From: PALSA-505 sp963699015 | GTDB taxonomy: Bacteria; Actinomycetota; Actinomycetes; Streptosporangiales; Streptosporangiaceae | NCBI GenBank assembly: GCA_963699015.1 | Contig: CAVOSX010000004.1 | Location: 186,001-250,000, forward strand | Direction: 5' to 3' | DNA length: 64,000 nucleotides | Position numbers and translations under genes: made by a program | Shown here: positions 35,468 to 45,419 of the stretch, in pieces | Position numbering within the stretch: the stretch's first letter is position 1 | Layout of the letters: every line of letters begins with the position of its first letter | Notes under the pieces: generated by a model | Database searches by the model: none | Seen by the model: only the letters and a program-made list of their open reading frames with translations | Told to the model about the DNA's origin: nothing

Positions 35468-36490
35468 CTATGCCTGGGACTGGTCCTCCTTCTTTGGGAG
35501 CGTCACGCCTGGGGGCGCCGTACCTGTCCAGGAAAACTCAGGCGGGCGTGACCAGTCGCGAGCGCCCATGAAGCTGACCTCGCCGCCGGAGAACACAGCG
35601 CCGACGAAGATAACCTCACCGCCGGAGAATGTGGCGCCGCGGAAGCTGACCTCGCCGCCGGAGAACACAGCGCCGACGAAGATAACCTCACCGCCGCGGA
35701 ACACGGCGTCGCCGAAGATGACAGTGCCCCTGGAGAAAACGGCGTCGCGGATGCTGACCCTGCTGCCGGAGAATGTGGCGCCGCGGAAGCTGACCCTGCC
35801 GCCGGAGAATATGGCGCCGGTGAAGGTGACGTGGCCGTCGGAGAATGTGGCGCCGGTGAAGGTGACGTGGCCGTCGGAGAATGTGGCGCCGCGGAAGCTA
35901 ACCGTGCCGCCGGAGAATGTGGCGCCAGTGAAGTCACCGCCATCAAAAACGACTCCCGTGAAGTCGAAGTTAAGGCCCTGCCACGACACCGCCGCGCCGT
36001 CTTGCAGGTGCGCGGTGATGACCCGGATGACAGTGTGGCGGACTTCGCGGCTGGCCCGGAAGGCAAGCCGCTGCGGCGCGGGAGCCTCGTCGCCTGGATC
36101 AGGCTCGTAGGGCATGCGCAGATAGGCGCACAGCACATCCACACAGGTCTGCCGGTTCTCCTCCCAGTCATCGGCCAGGCCTGCCATGGCGTACACCCCG
36201 GCCAGCCGGACGGCTGGCGGCTTGTCACTGCCCAGCTGTCCGGCCGCCGTGGCGAACCGCTCGTTCAGCGTCCGGGTGCGCTGCTCGGCGAGCGTTCTAT
36301 CCAGCTGCTCACGCTGTTCCGCCAGCGTGGTGTCCAGTTGCTCACGCTGCTGTGCGAGCGTTCTATCTAGAGTCTTTTCGGTGTCCCTGCTGGTTGCGCG
36401 GCGGCCTAAATACTGCGTAGCTACGGTGGCGATCAGCGTGAGGACACCGACGCTGGCCGCGATGATCGCGGCCCCGACCTGAGGGCTCAT
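35468..36490 (-). CDS. Membrane-anchored protein with 12-residue beta-helix (pentapeptide-like) repeats
   Basis: A 340-residue protein in four parts. A membrane helix lies at about 8-27, and a coiled coil at 37-72 is built from a repeated unit (QREQLDTTLAEQREQLDRTL). A conserved block at about 77-125 reads RFATAAGQLGSDKPPAVRLAGVYAMAGLADDW and ends CAYLRMPYEP; it often accompanies pentapeptide-repeat proteins in actinobacteria. From 175 to 315 there are about twelve copies of a 12-residue unit like FSGGEVSFRGAT, which should coil into a right-handed beta-helix. The unit is close to two pentapeptide repeats plus two residues. Function is unknown; the fold suits protein binding. ATG 36490 starts right at the membrane segment. 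Confidence 0.8.
   Translation of the reverse strand: MSPQVGAAIIAASVGVLTLIATVATQYLGRRATSRDTEKTLDRTLAQQREQLDTTLAEQREQLDRTLAEQRTRTLNERFATAAGQLGSDKPPAVRLAGVYAMAGLADDWEENRQTCVDVLCAYLRMPYEPDPGDEAPAPQRLAFRASREVRHTVIRVITAHLQDGAAVSWQGLNFDFTGVVFDGGDFTGATFSGGTVSFRGATFSDGHVTFTGATFSDGHVTFTGAIFSGGRVSFRGATFSGSRVSIRDAVFSRGTVIFGDAVFRGGEVIFVGAVFSGGEVSFRGATFSGGEVIFVGAVFSGGEVSFMGARDWSRPPEFSWTGTAPPGVTLPKKEDQSQA
35568..35940. repeat. 36-bp and 72-bp tandem repeats inside the beta-helix gene
   Basis: The DNA repeats with a 36-base period. A 72-base unit starting AAGCTGACCTCGCCGCCGG at about 35571 recurs at about 35643 with its first 50 or so bases identical. A 36-base unit (GTGAAGGTGACGTGGCCGTC...) is repeated exactly around 35820-35892. 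Such identity suggests recent unit duplication and probable length variation between strains. Confidence 0.8.
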
Positions 36491-37163
36491 AGGCGGAACT
36501 TAGTACAGCTCGCCGCGCTCGGCGCTGCGGCTGTCGTGGTTCCTGGTATCCCCGGCAGTCCGCTCCGGAGCGCGTGCTGGCTGTCCATTCGCGGACGTTC
36601 TGTACGCCTGCCGCGGCGGCTCGATCGCCCTGGACGGCGCAGCGGGCAGCTCTCGCGCCGTCTTGGGACCGCCCAGGCGGCGCTCGTGCTCGCTGCTTGC
36701 CTTCGGCGGGGCCTACTGTCATGCTCGGGGCCGCGAGCGGTGTCCCTGCCCCCACTTACATGTGAACCGACCCGGAGCGGGTCTAACTGCTCTCGCACCG
36801 CGTGGGCCGCTGAATGGTCGGCAGTCCCACGGCCGCTCCGGCTGGGGCTCCCATGCAGCCGGTGCGATATCCGCCTCCACTCCTGCTGGCGGTTGACGAT
36901 GCCGCTGAGAAGCTGCGCAGATCACGGTCTTGAGCTCAGACGGGACGTGACCCGGCGCCGGCCGTCAAGTGGCTAGATGTTTGAGGGGTGGCCGTCGGTG
37001 AACGGCCGCGAACGGGGCTGAATGAGACCAGATTGAGCCCCAGCGGGGCCTGCGGTGTCCGGCCGATGGTATTCGCGGGTGTGCTGATCAGCGTCTCGTG
37101 CCGTGTTGTGCTGCCGTGCGGCAGTCGTCAAGGATCGCGATTCCTACACTGCCGCGGTGCGCG
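36491..37163. other. Long stretch with no supported gene
   Basis: About 670 bases whose open frames have no recognisable domain and poor codon pattern on both strands. It may be decayed sequence. Confidence 0.4.
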
Positions 37164-37613
37164 TCACTTCTTCGGCGGCTGCCGGTCTGGTGTGTCATGC
37201 AGGCGGCGTGGCGGGCGGCTGTTGATAATCTCGACGTCTCCGTTGTAGCGCGCCGGCGAGGTGAAGGGGGTTCGCCCGCTTGGCTGGGGTTCGGGCGTGG
37301 CCATCGCTTCGTTGCGGGTCCGGCGGCTACGGTCCAGCGCCAGCGTGATGAGGGTAGTGGCGGCGGACAGGATGATCGTTGCGGCCAGGAACACCGCGAT
37401 GGCCCACGGGGGGAAGTGCGCGGGAACCGCGTCAGGCGGCAGGGGCGGCGGTACCGGAGCAAGCGAGGGCTCGGATGGCGGAGGAGTGGCCAGCGCGGCC
37501 GGGGCCAGGCCGATCGCGGCGGCCAGAAGGACCGCCAGTCCGCTGAGTCTGGCGAGTGTCCGGCGGGTGAACGGGGCGCGGCGCTGCTGTGATGGCGCGG
37601 GCAGGTGATTCAT
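37164..37613 (-). CDS. Small two-helix membrane protein, paralogue 1
   Basis: A 149-residue protein from ATG 37613, preceded by GGAGCCACC. A signal-like helix lies at about 22-42 (LARLSGLAVLLAAAIGLAPAALA), followed by a Pro-rich stretch, then HFPPWAIAVFLAATIILSAATTLITLALDRSRR as a second helix with a charged end. The tail is unique. It is clearly paralogous to 37952-38602 (MNHLPAP/MNHPSAP, HFPPWAIA, TTLITLAL). Both stand divergent from a BTAD-type regulator or its relic. I do not know the function. Confidence 0.6.
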   Translation of the reverse strand: MNHLPAPSQQRRAPFTRRTLARLSGLAVLLAAAIGLAPAALATPPPSEPSLAPVPPPLPPDAVPAHFPPWAIAVFLAATIILSAATTLITLALDRSRRTRNEAMATPEPQPSGRTPFTSPARYNGDVEIINSRPPRRLHDTPDRQPPKK

Positions 37614-37823
37614 GGGGGTGGCTCCTTCGGCTGCCTGGGCGGACGTTTCTTTGAACGGCTTGTTGCGCTGTCCGCACTGACACAGCAGCGCATGGCGGCC
37701 GGAATCTCCTTGAGAGCGGCTTGGAAGCGGCGGGCGGCTGCCGGCGTGGACCGGGTACCGGACCAGGTGGTGAACGGGAAGCCGGTGTCTGGTCGGCCAG
37801 GATGCAACCGGGCGGGTGGGATC

Positions 37824-37945
37824 ATGGCCGCTGAGCTGTGGCCAACCGGACAGACACGCGGATTCGCATTCTCGGACCCTGGAGGTTTCGCGGGCCGGAC
37901 GGTTGGTACCGCAGGATGCCCTCTGGACAGCCTGCGGGTCACGCT
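37824..37945 (+). pseudogene. Truncated 5' copy of the BTAD regulator gene
   Basis: The start region of the large regulator at 38811 recurs here: GGATTCGCATTCTCGGACCC and TGGAGGTTTCGCGGGCCGGACG match its first codons (FGILGPLEVSRAGRSVPL), with frame changes. After about 40 codons the similarity stops. Together with the preceding intergenic DNA and the divergent small gene it forms one unit of a local duplication. Confidence 0.6.
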
Positions 37946-37951
37946 CATTTG

Positions 37952-38602
37952 TTACCTGTCGGCGGCTACGTTCGGCTCATGCCTGGCGCAGGCGACGGAC
38001 AGCCGCTGGTAGAACGAGACGGTCTCATATCCGTCGGCCCGTGCAGTGCGCAGCTTGACCGCGAGATCGACGTAGGACGTACCGGCGGACCGTAGGTCTG
38101 GCCATTGTGATGCCGCGAACTCAGAGCGGATCCTCGGGTAGTCCGCGGCGGCGACCTGGTGTCTACTGAGCAGCGCCGTGCATCCGGCGACGCCGCCGTC
38201 GGCCAGTGCGCGGGGCCGGACGGTGCCGAGCATGACGGCGAGGATGACGGCACCGCACACGGCCGCGCCGATCACGCAGCGGCGAGTCGTGGCCGCAGGT
38301 GCGCAGCGGGCCCGGCGGGTGTGTTCGAGCGCCAGCGTGATGAGCGTGGTGGCGACCGACGGGACGACGGCAGCGGCCAGGATCGCCGCAATGGCCCAGG
38401 GCGGGAAGTGCGCGGGCGCCGCGGCGGGCGGCCGGGCGGCGGAAGGCGCGGGCGGCGGGGAGGTGGCCCACGCCGCGGGGGCCAGGCCGATCGCGGCGGC
38501 CAGGAAGCCCGCCAGCCCGCCGAGCCTGGCGAGCGTCCGGCGGGTACGCAGGGTGCGGAGTGCTGCGCGGCGCCGCTGAGGCGGCGCGGACGGGTGATTC
38601 AT
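37952..38602 (-). CDS. Small membrane protein, paralogue 2
   Basis: A 216-residue protein from ATG 38602, with GGAGCC-like bases upstream as in its paralogue at 37164. Helices: about 23-45 (LARLGGLAGFLAAAIGLAPAAWA), 64-90 (HFPPWAIAAILAAAVVPSVATTLITLAL) and about 105-125 (RRCVIGAAVCGAVILAVMLG). A soluble tail then runs ADYPRIRSEFAASQWPDLRSAGTSYVDLAVKLRTARADGYETVSFYQRLSVACARH, missing in paralogue 1. It is divergent from the large BTAD/binding-protein gene and probably shares its promoter region. Function is unknown. Confidence 0.65.
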   Translation of the reverse strand: MNHPSAPPQRRRAALRTLRTRRTLARLGGLAGFLAAAIGLAPAAWATSPPPAPSAARPPAAAPAHFPPWAIAAILAAAVVPSVATTLITLALEHTRRARCAPAATTRRCVIGAAVCGAVILAVMLGTVRPRALADGGVAGCTALLSRHQVAAADYPRIRSEFAASQWPDLRSAGTSYVDLAVKLRTARADGYETVSFYQRLSVACARHEPNVAADR

Positions 38603-38810
38603 CGGGGGTGGCTCTTTTCGGCTGTAGAGCGGACGGTCTCCGGCGGGTCTTGCGGTTGTCCGCACCGGCAGGACAGCGCATGGCGACCGGAATTGCCTTG
38701 GCATCGGCTTGGAACCCCGCCCAGCCAACGGTGGACCGGGTGCCGGATCAAGTGGTGGAATGGGGAAGCCGCTGGCCCGGCGGCCGGGGACAACTGGGCG
38801 GAGCAGGGTG

Positions 38811-41800
38811 ATGGCTGCTGAGGCGGTGGCCGCCGACACGGGGTTCACAGAGTTCGGCATTCTCGGACCCCTAGAGGTTTCGCGCGCCGGACGTTCGGTG
38901 CCGCTAGGCGGCCCGCGGCAGCGAGCGGTGCTGGCGCTGCTGCTGCTGGAAGCCAACCGGGTGGTATCGATGGACCGGCTGGCCGAAGACATCTGGGCCG
39001 GCCACCCGCCCGAGGGCTGGGCCACCACCGTCCAGACCTACGTGTTTCACCTGCGCCGGGCGCTGGAGCCGGACCGCGCCCGGGGCGCGGCGGGGGGGGT
39101 CCTGGTGACCCGGGATCGCGGCTACCTGCTGCGCGTAGACCGCGAGCACCTCGACGCGGCACTCTTCGAGCAGGGCTTCACGGCGGGCCGGGCCGCGCTG
39201 GAAGCCGGCCGGTACGCCGAAACGGCCCAGACGCTGCGCCGGGCCCTGGAGTTGTGGCGCGGCCCGGTGCTGGCCAACCTGGCCGACTACGCGTTCACCC
39301 GGCCCGAGGCGGCACGCCTGGAGGAGCTGCGGCTGGCCGCGCTGGAGGCCCGGATCGACGCCGACCTGGCGCTGGGCCGGCATGACGCGCTCACCGCCGA
39401 GCTAGATGGGCTGGTCCGGGACCATCCGCTGCGGGAGCGGCTGCACGGCCAGCTGATGCTGGCGCTGTACCGGTCCGGCCGGCAGGCCGACGCGCTTGCC
39501 GCCTACCGCCGGGCCCGTGACCTGCTCGCCGGCGAGCTCGGCATCGACCCCGGCGAGCCCCTGGAACGCCTGCACGCCGCCGTGCTCGCCCACGACCCGG
39601 CCCTCGAGTGGGCCGGCCCCCCGGCCCCGGCCGATGGACAGCGCGCCGACGCTGGCGCCAGCACCGGCGCCCCGGCGGCTGCCCCGGCACCGGGATCACC
39701 CCACCGGGCGGCTCCGGGCCGCGGGGAGCTGGCCTGGGCACGGCGGCACGCCCGCCGCCTGCTGGTCGTCGGCTCGGCGCTGGCGGTCGCCGCGGCCGCG
39801 TGCATTGTCGCCGTGGCCCGGCCGTGGACGGGCGAGCCGGCCGGCCTGCCCGCCGACAGCGTGGGCCTGATCGACTCATCCGGAGGGCGGGCCGGGGCTG
39901 CGGTGATGGTGGGCAGCCCGGTGGGCCTAGCCTACGGCGACGGATCGGTCTGGGCCGTGGACAGCGCCGAGGGGACGCTGTCGCGGATCAACCCGGCCAC
40001 CCACGCCGTCGTGCAGACGATCCCGGTCGGCACCGACCCAGCCGCGGTGACCGTCACCGGCCAAGACGCGTGGGTGGCCAACAGCGGCGACGCAACCGTC
40101 TCACAGATCAACACCGCGGCCGGAAAGGTCGTCCAGACCATTCCGGTGGGCAATGTTCCGGTCGCCTTGGCCAGCGGGCCCAGTGGCGTGTGGGTGGCCA
40201 ACCAGGGCGACGACACGGTGGACCGGATCGACCCGATGACCGGCAAGGTGACCAAAACGGTGCCGGTGGGCGGGCTCCCGGACGGCATCGCGGCCGGGCC
40301 GCACGCCGTCTGGGTGGCCAACAGCCAGGACGGCACGGTGACCCGGATCGATCCCGCCACCGGGCAGCCCAGCGGCCCGATGCCGGTCGGTGCAGGACCG
40401 GCCGGCATCGCGGTCACCCCGGCAGCGGTATGGGTGGCCAACTCGCTCGACCTCACCGTGTCCAGGCTCGACCCGGCGACCGGCCGGGTGACCACTACTA
40501 TCGGCGTCGGGGACGGGCCGGGTGCAATTGCCGCAGCCAGCGACGGCGTGTGGGTCAGCGATCAGTTCGACGCGACGCTCGACCGCATCGACCCGCGCAC
40601 CCGCCGCGTCAACCGTGTCGTCTCGGTGGGAAGCTCCCCCCAGGGGATCGCGGTGGCCCGGTCCGGCGTATGGGTGGCGGCGCGCCCATTCGCGGCGGCC
40701 ACTCACCGCGGCGGCACGCTGACCGCGGTGACTTCCTCACTGCCTCAGCTTGACCCGGCGCATGATTTGGACCTCGCAACGCCTGCACTAGCCGCTGTCT
40801 ACGACGGGCTGGTCGCGTTCCGCAAAACAGGCGGCGTGCAGGGGGACACGCTGATACCGGACCTGGCTGTTACGCTGCCGCGGCCGGCCGACGGCGGCAC
40901 GCACGTACACGTTCACGCTCCGCCGGGGAATCCGGTACTCCAACGGCGCGCCCGTGCGGGCCTCCGACTTCCGCCGCGGCATCCAGCGCCAGCTCAGCTT
41001 CGGCGATGCTCCCGACTATTACGAGGGCATCCTCGGCGCTCCAGCGTGCCACCGGAACCCGCGGCGATGCGACCTGACGGCCGGGATCGTCACCAACGAC
41101 GCGGCAGGCACGGTCACCTTCCACCTGCGCCAGGCCGACCCCGACTTCCTCTACAAGCTCGCCCTGCTCCTCGCGACTCCGGCCCCGCCCGGCGCGGCGA
41201 GCCACCTGATCGACCGCGCGCCGTTCCTGCCCGGAACCGGCCCGTACATGATCTCCCGACACCGGCCGGGCTCGTCGCTGACCCTGATGCGGAACCCATA
41301 CTTCCGCCAGTGGTCGTACGCGGCACAACCGGCCGGCTACCCCAACATGATCCGGATCGAGCAGATGGCCGACCCCCGCAAGGTGCAATCGGCGGTGGCC
41401 ACCGGGCGGGCGGATATCGTCGATATCAGCGATGAACACCTGCCGTACCGCCCCCTCGCCATCCGCTACCCGGCCAGGGTCCACACCGGCCTCAAGCTCG
41501 CCACCGCGTACCTGTTCCTCAACACCCGCCAGCCGCCCTTCACCAGCCTCAAAGCCCGGCAGGCCATCAACTACGCCATCGACCGCGGCCGGATCATCCA
41601 GCTCCTCCACCTCGGCTCCCCCGGACAGGCCACCCCGACGTGCCAGATCCTGCCTGCCGGGTTCCCCAGCTATCAGCGCTACTGCCCCTACACGGCCGGC
41701 GCCAAGGATGGCACCTGGCACGGGCCCGACCTGGCCAAGGCGGTGCGGCTCGCGCACGAGTCCGGCACCACGCACGTGCCGGTGACCGTATGGAGCGAGC

Positions 41801-42273
41801 AGGGCAGGCCTGTCGGCACCTACCTCGTCCATGTGCTCAGGCAACTGGGATACCAGGCCACCCTGCGCGAAGTGCCCATTGACCACCTGTTCAACACAGC
41901 CAGCAACTCCCGCAACAAGATCCAGCTGGGCCTCACCGGCTGGCTATCGGACATTCCCGCCCCGTCTGACTACTTCCTCCCGGTACTGACCTGCCGCTCC
42001 TTCTACCAAGATCCCGCCAGCACCGACAACCTCGCCGAGTTCTGCGATCCTCACGCCGACCAGCTGGCCCGCAGCGCGCAGGCGGCGCAGCAGACCGACC
42101 CGGCCGCCGCCCGAAGACTGTGGGCACAGGTGGACCGCGTCGTCACCGACCAGGCTCCCTGGGTCCCGATCTTCAACAGGTCAGAGACTTGGTTCGTCTC
42201 CGCCCGGGTCGGGAACTACCAGGATTCCCCGTATTACACCGGCCCGCTGCTCGACCAGATGTGGGTCCGATAA
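38811..42273 (+). pseudogene. BTAD regulator / membrane helix / YVTN beta-propeller / substrate-binding fusion, one frameshift
   Basis: Read across one frame change near 40900 this is a protein of about 1150 residues. Residues 14-105 are an OmpR/SARP-type winged helix (FGILGPLEVSRAGRSVPLGG to SVPLGGPRQRAVLALLLLEA, TVQTYVFHLRRAL). Residues 107-255 are the BTAD helical domain. A membrane helix lies at about 317-337 (RLLVVGSALAVAAAACIVAVA). Then come six or so YVTN propeller blades (GVWVANQGDDTVDRIDP, about 363-626). The C-terminal half is an SBP_bac_5-type peptide-binding domain (FLPGTGPYMISRHRPG, LNTRQPPFTSLKARQAINYAIDR). So a cytoplasmic DNA-binding part is tied to an outside sensor. The break has four extra-looking bases (ACGC) and may be a sequencing error. 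Confidence 0.75.
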
Positions 42274-42319
42274 AGCGCGCAACATGCTGCCCGGGTCTGC
42301 AGCCACGCTCTCGTCCTGG

Positions 42320-42545
42320 CTGATCCGGGGATGCCGGTAGGCCGTTTCGTTGCCTTGGTCCCAGGTGATGGTGCGGGCTGGGTGGTGATTGCCTGCCGCA
42401 CCGCGTTCCCCGCCAGGTAGGCGTTGCGCGGCAGGTACATCAGCAGGACCTAGCGGTGGTCCGCTCGACCAGGGTGCCCACTGCCGAATTGCGTCCCTGC
42501 CTATGAGCGCGTCGCCCTCCCAGCGACCGGGCGCGGCCCGGTCGT
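42320..42545 (-). pseudogene. IS30 family transposase remnant
   Basis: On the minus strand, across frame changes: GRWEGDALIGR, then NSAVGTLVERTTA, VLLMYLPRNAYLAGNAVRQAITT and ITWDQGNETA. These are the catalytic-core landmarks of IS30 transposases (GRWEGDLIIG, VGTLVERTTR, LTWDQG). No ends remain. It lies just after the propeller/binding-protein gene. Confidence 0.6.
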
Positions 42546-42821
42546 CGGCCTCACCCAGCCGCCAGCGCCACGGCCTCTCACCATCCCACGCCGGTTCGGC
42601 CGTTCCAAGCGGCCAGTCCAAGCCCAATCCAAGCGCGCTCCGACCGGGCCGCGCTGCGCTGGTGGAGCAGGGCCCCAGGTTGTCCGGGTGCTCCGCGACA
42701 TGGCAGCGCAGGCTGGCCAACGCCCGTGCCTCACGGCCCGATCTGGTTGGTCTGCGCTGCAATCGGCACGGCCACGAATTGGTTGTGGCCGGCCGTAACG
42801 AAACCCAGGAGGTGGGTCATC

Positions 42822-43307
42822 ATGCAAATCTCACGCCGGTCGGCCGCGGTCGGGGCCGCCGTCCTCACCGGGCTGGCATCGCTCGGCGCCGCTGGCGCCG
42901 CGTTCGCGTCCCCGGCAGCTCCGGCAGCACACGACAGGGCGCAGGTCCTGCCGCTCCGCACCGTGTTCGTCTCCCTTGCGGTCAATCATGCCGGGCACGG
43001 CGGCCCCGGCGACGTAACGGCGGTCGTCTTCGACGTCCGGACCCCGGCCGGGGCCGAGGCGGGCAAGGCCTACATCTCGTGCACGACCGCCACGGCGTCT
43101 GTGTCACTGTGCCACGCCGCATATGTGCTCAAAGGCGGCCAGATCGACGTCCAGGTGGCGGTCCCGGACACCGCGACCAGGTATACCCTCGCGGTCACCG
43201 GCGGCACAGGCATCTATGCGGGGGTAACCGGCCAGGTCCGCAGCGTCGAAACGGGACCGAGAACGGCCGACCGGACGTTCTATCTGATACGCCCAGGCCA
43301 AGGCTGA
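42822..43307 (+). CDS. Secreted allene-oxide-cyclase/dirigent-like barrel protein
   Basis: A 161-residue exported protein. AGGAGG (42808-42813) precedes ATG 42822. The signal peptide is MQISRRSAAVGAAVLTGLAS, cleaved after about AFASP. The mature domain ends LAVTGGTGIYAGVTGQV, the typical closing of the allene oxide cyclase/dirigent barrel, with the paired Cys of CTTATASVSLC and LKGGQI before it. Bacterial members have no known reaction. It has no operon partner. Confidence 0.75.
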   Translation: MQISRRSAAVGAAVLTGLASLGAAGAAFASPAAPAAHDRAQVLPLRTVFVSLAVNHAGHGGPGDVTAVVFDVRTPAGAEAGKAYISCTTATASVSLCHAAYVLKGGQIDVQVAVPDTATRYTLAVTGGTGIYAGVTGQVRSVETGPRTADRTFYLIRPGQG

Positions 43308-43472
43308 CGCAGAGCCGCAGCTGGCCGCCGGGTCTAGACCCCCAGCCGATCGCAATCGACGCGACCGGAGGAAGCGACCTAGACCCAGCGGCCGCAAGCC
43401 GTCGGCCTGTAGGGCCGCGACATCGGCGGCTAGGCTGCCCTGCCCCCGATCAGGCACGTACTGGGCGCGCCG

Positions 43473-44190
43473 TTGGCCCCCTACATCGTCGTGTCCGACG
43501 CCCGGCGCGCCATGGACTGGTACATCGGGGTGCTCGGCGCGCAGCGCCGCGGCGAGCTCCACGTCAACGCGGACGGCACGATCGGCCACGCAGAGGTCGG
43601 CATCGGCGACGCGGTGCTGATGTTCGCCGAATCTTCCGACCTCTGGCCCGACGTGCCCGTGCGCGCACCCGACTCCCCCGCGACGTTCAGCCACACCCTC
43701 CAGCTGGAGGTCGACGACGTCAACGCGAGTACCGAGCGGGCCCGGCGCAGCGGCGTCTCGATAGAACGGGAGCCGGCGGACCAGCCCTACGGTCGCGGCT
43801 CGGTGATCGTCGACCCGTTCGGGCACCGCTGGATGCTGCTCAGGCGGCCGGCGCGGGCCACCCGGCTGCGCCAGGGCGACGTCGCGAACGTTACGATGGT
43901 GGCGCGGGACGCGCTCCGGGCCAAGGAGTTCTACGAGGCCGTGCTGCAGGTGCCGTTCTCCTCCGGTCACCCTGGCACATGGCGCACCGGCGAGACCACG
44001 CCGCCGCTGGGCATCTGGTTGTCGGAGGGCGCAGAGCCCGAGGTGCAACTGTCCTACCGCGTAGGACAACATCGCGGCCGCGGTCGAGCGGGTCCGGACA
44101 GCCGACGGCCACGCGGACGAGCCCGAGCGCAAACCGTACGGGCTGCTCGCCGAGTGCGTCGATGACGAGGGCGCGACGTTCCGCCTCTGA
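43473..44190 (+). pseudogene. Two-domain VOC (glyoxalase/bleomycin-resistance type) protein, one frameshift
   Basis: The first VOC module runs from YIVVSDARRAMDWYIGVLGA to VIVDPFGHRWMLLRRPA (PhnB-like). The second starts VANVTMVARDALRAKEFYEAVL. After SYRV near 44064 the correct continuation DNIAAAVERVRTADGHADEPERKPYG and AECVDDEGATFRL lies in another frame and stops at 44190. One extra G explains it. VOC proteins bind metal and act as isomerases, dioxygenases or drug-binding proteins; the substrate cannot be inferred. The start is uncertain: TTG 43473 gives the domain at once, and a codon slightly upstream is possible. Confidence 0.7.
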
Positions 44191-44840
44191 CAGCCGACCG
44201 ACTGACCGAAGCACTAGAAAGCGGCGGCGAACACCAGCAGCAAGTGGCGGCCGGCGACCGAGCCCGGCCGACCAATGGGGTGGTGACGTCAAAGAGGCCG
44301 GCATAGCGCCAGCCACGTGATGAGGCGCTGGTGAGCATCCAGGGGCGGGTCCGCTGCCGAGCCCGAAAACCGGCGGGTCTGGCCTGTCGCTGGGCCACAG
44401 CCACGGCGCTGAGCCCGGCTAACTTCGAAGACCCGGAATACGTCCCGGGTCGGCACCTGCACCTGCATGCCCACTGTCCTGCCCCCTCTGCGCGTCCCGG
44501 CTGCACATCCGTGGCCAGCGGCACTGGACCATCCGGCGAGCAGGAGCGTAGCGTCATCAGGAGCCTGCGGCAGCGCGGTAAGGCCGGCTGGCCAGGGACA
44601 AATGAATACAACCGGCGCGATACGCCGCCGTGGGTCCCCGATCCCGGGATTGCTGCCTGCCGTCGCGCGGGCGGGGCGAGGCGCGGCCAGGATGACAGCC
44701 GCTGCCCCAACGATCCTGCGCAGACCGGTCCGGCCGCAGGCTGCTCAATGATCACCCGTGGGTGGGCGGCGGGATGTGCCAAGGCACTGCCTTCCCGGGC
44801 GGCGGGATCCAGCGGTCATCGCCTGGGAGCGAGGTATGTG
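44191..44840. other. Long stretch with no supported gene
   Basis: Frames are open on both strands but show no domain and poor codon pattern. The promoter of the downstream lipoprotein should lie at its right end. Confidence 0.4.
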
Positions 44841-45356
44841 ATGCGGAGTAGCAGATCGCGGATACCGGCGGGCTTGGCCGCGGTTGCCCTGGCCGCGCTG
44901 GCCGTGGTCGCGACGGCGTGCGGGAGCTCATCGGGAGGCGGCTCAGCCGGGTCGGGCGGTTCGGCGAGCGCGGCGGCGTCCCCGACTGCCGGCTCGTCCA
45001 GCACGGCCCTGAAGACGGCGAAGATCGGCGGGGTCACGGTGCTCACCAATGCCAAGGGCTTCACGCTGTACTGGTTCGTCCCCGACACCGCCACCAAGTC
45101 CAACTGCAACGGCTCGTGTGCCCACTTCTGGCCGCCGGTCAAGGGACCGGCCACCGCTGGCTCCGGCGTTACCGGGAAGCTCGGCGTGATCACCCGTTCC
45201 GACGGGTCGAAGCAGGCCACCTACGACCGGCACCCGCTGTACACCTACGCCGGTGACACCGCTCCGGGGCAAGCCAAGGGCAACGGCCTCAACCTGTCCG
45301 GCGGGGTGTGGCATGAGATGACCGCCTCCGGCGCCGCCGCGCCCTCGGCCGGCTAG
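44841..45356 (+). CDS. Lipoprotein with secreted-repeat (Lipoprotein_15) domain
   Basis: A 171-residue lipoprotein. Signal peptide with lipobox VVATAC (Cys about 27), then a Gly/Ser/Ala linker. The repeat follows: VTVLTNAKGFTLYWFVPDTATKSNC, CAHFWPPV and YDRHPLYTYAGDTAPGQAKGNGLN, ending GGVWHEM. These are the hallmarks of the PF03640 secreted repeat, found in many actinobacterial lipoproteins and of unknown role. GGGAGCGAGGT stands before ATG 44841. A decayed second copy lies 100 bases downstream. Confidence 0.85.
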   Translation: MRSSRSRIPAGLAAVALAALAVVATACGSSSGGGSAGSGGSASAAASPTAGSSSTALKTAKIGGVTVLTNAKGFTLYWFVPDTATKSNCNGSCAHFWPPVKGPATAGSGVTGKLGVITRSDGSKQATYDRHPLYTYAGDTAPGQAKGNGLNLSGGVWHEMTASGAAAPSAG

Positions 45357-45419
45357 GGCAGCAGTTCCGGTGGCTCCGGGTACTGAGCGGACCGACTGCG
45401 CGCTGGCTATGGCGGGAGG

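Larger units (their letters stand above)
37614..38920. repeat. Local segmental duplication
   Basis: 37614-37940 resembles 38603-38920: both contain GGGTGGCTC-TTCGGCTG, GACAGCGCATGGCG-CCGGAAT, CGGCTTGGAA, GGTGGACCGGGTGCCGGA-like and GGCATTCTCGGACCC-like blocks in order. Each copy is followed on its left by one paralogous minus-strand gene, so the unit is about 0.9 kb. Confidence 0.65.

Noticed and set aside
35568..35940. Regular 36-bp repeats considered as a CRISPR array
   Set aside because: Units are contiguous, translate in frame as FSGGxVxFxGA repeats and have no unique spacers; no cas genes nearby.
36536..36976. Plus-strand open frame of 146 codons
   Set aside because: No domain, odd composition and no ribosome site; reported instead as a stretch without a gene.
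42389..44320. 643-codon plus-strand frame
   Set aside because: Runs in the wrong frame through the IS30 relic, the secreted barrel gene and the VOC gene; composition is Arg/Gly-rich and without domains.
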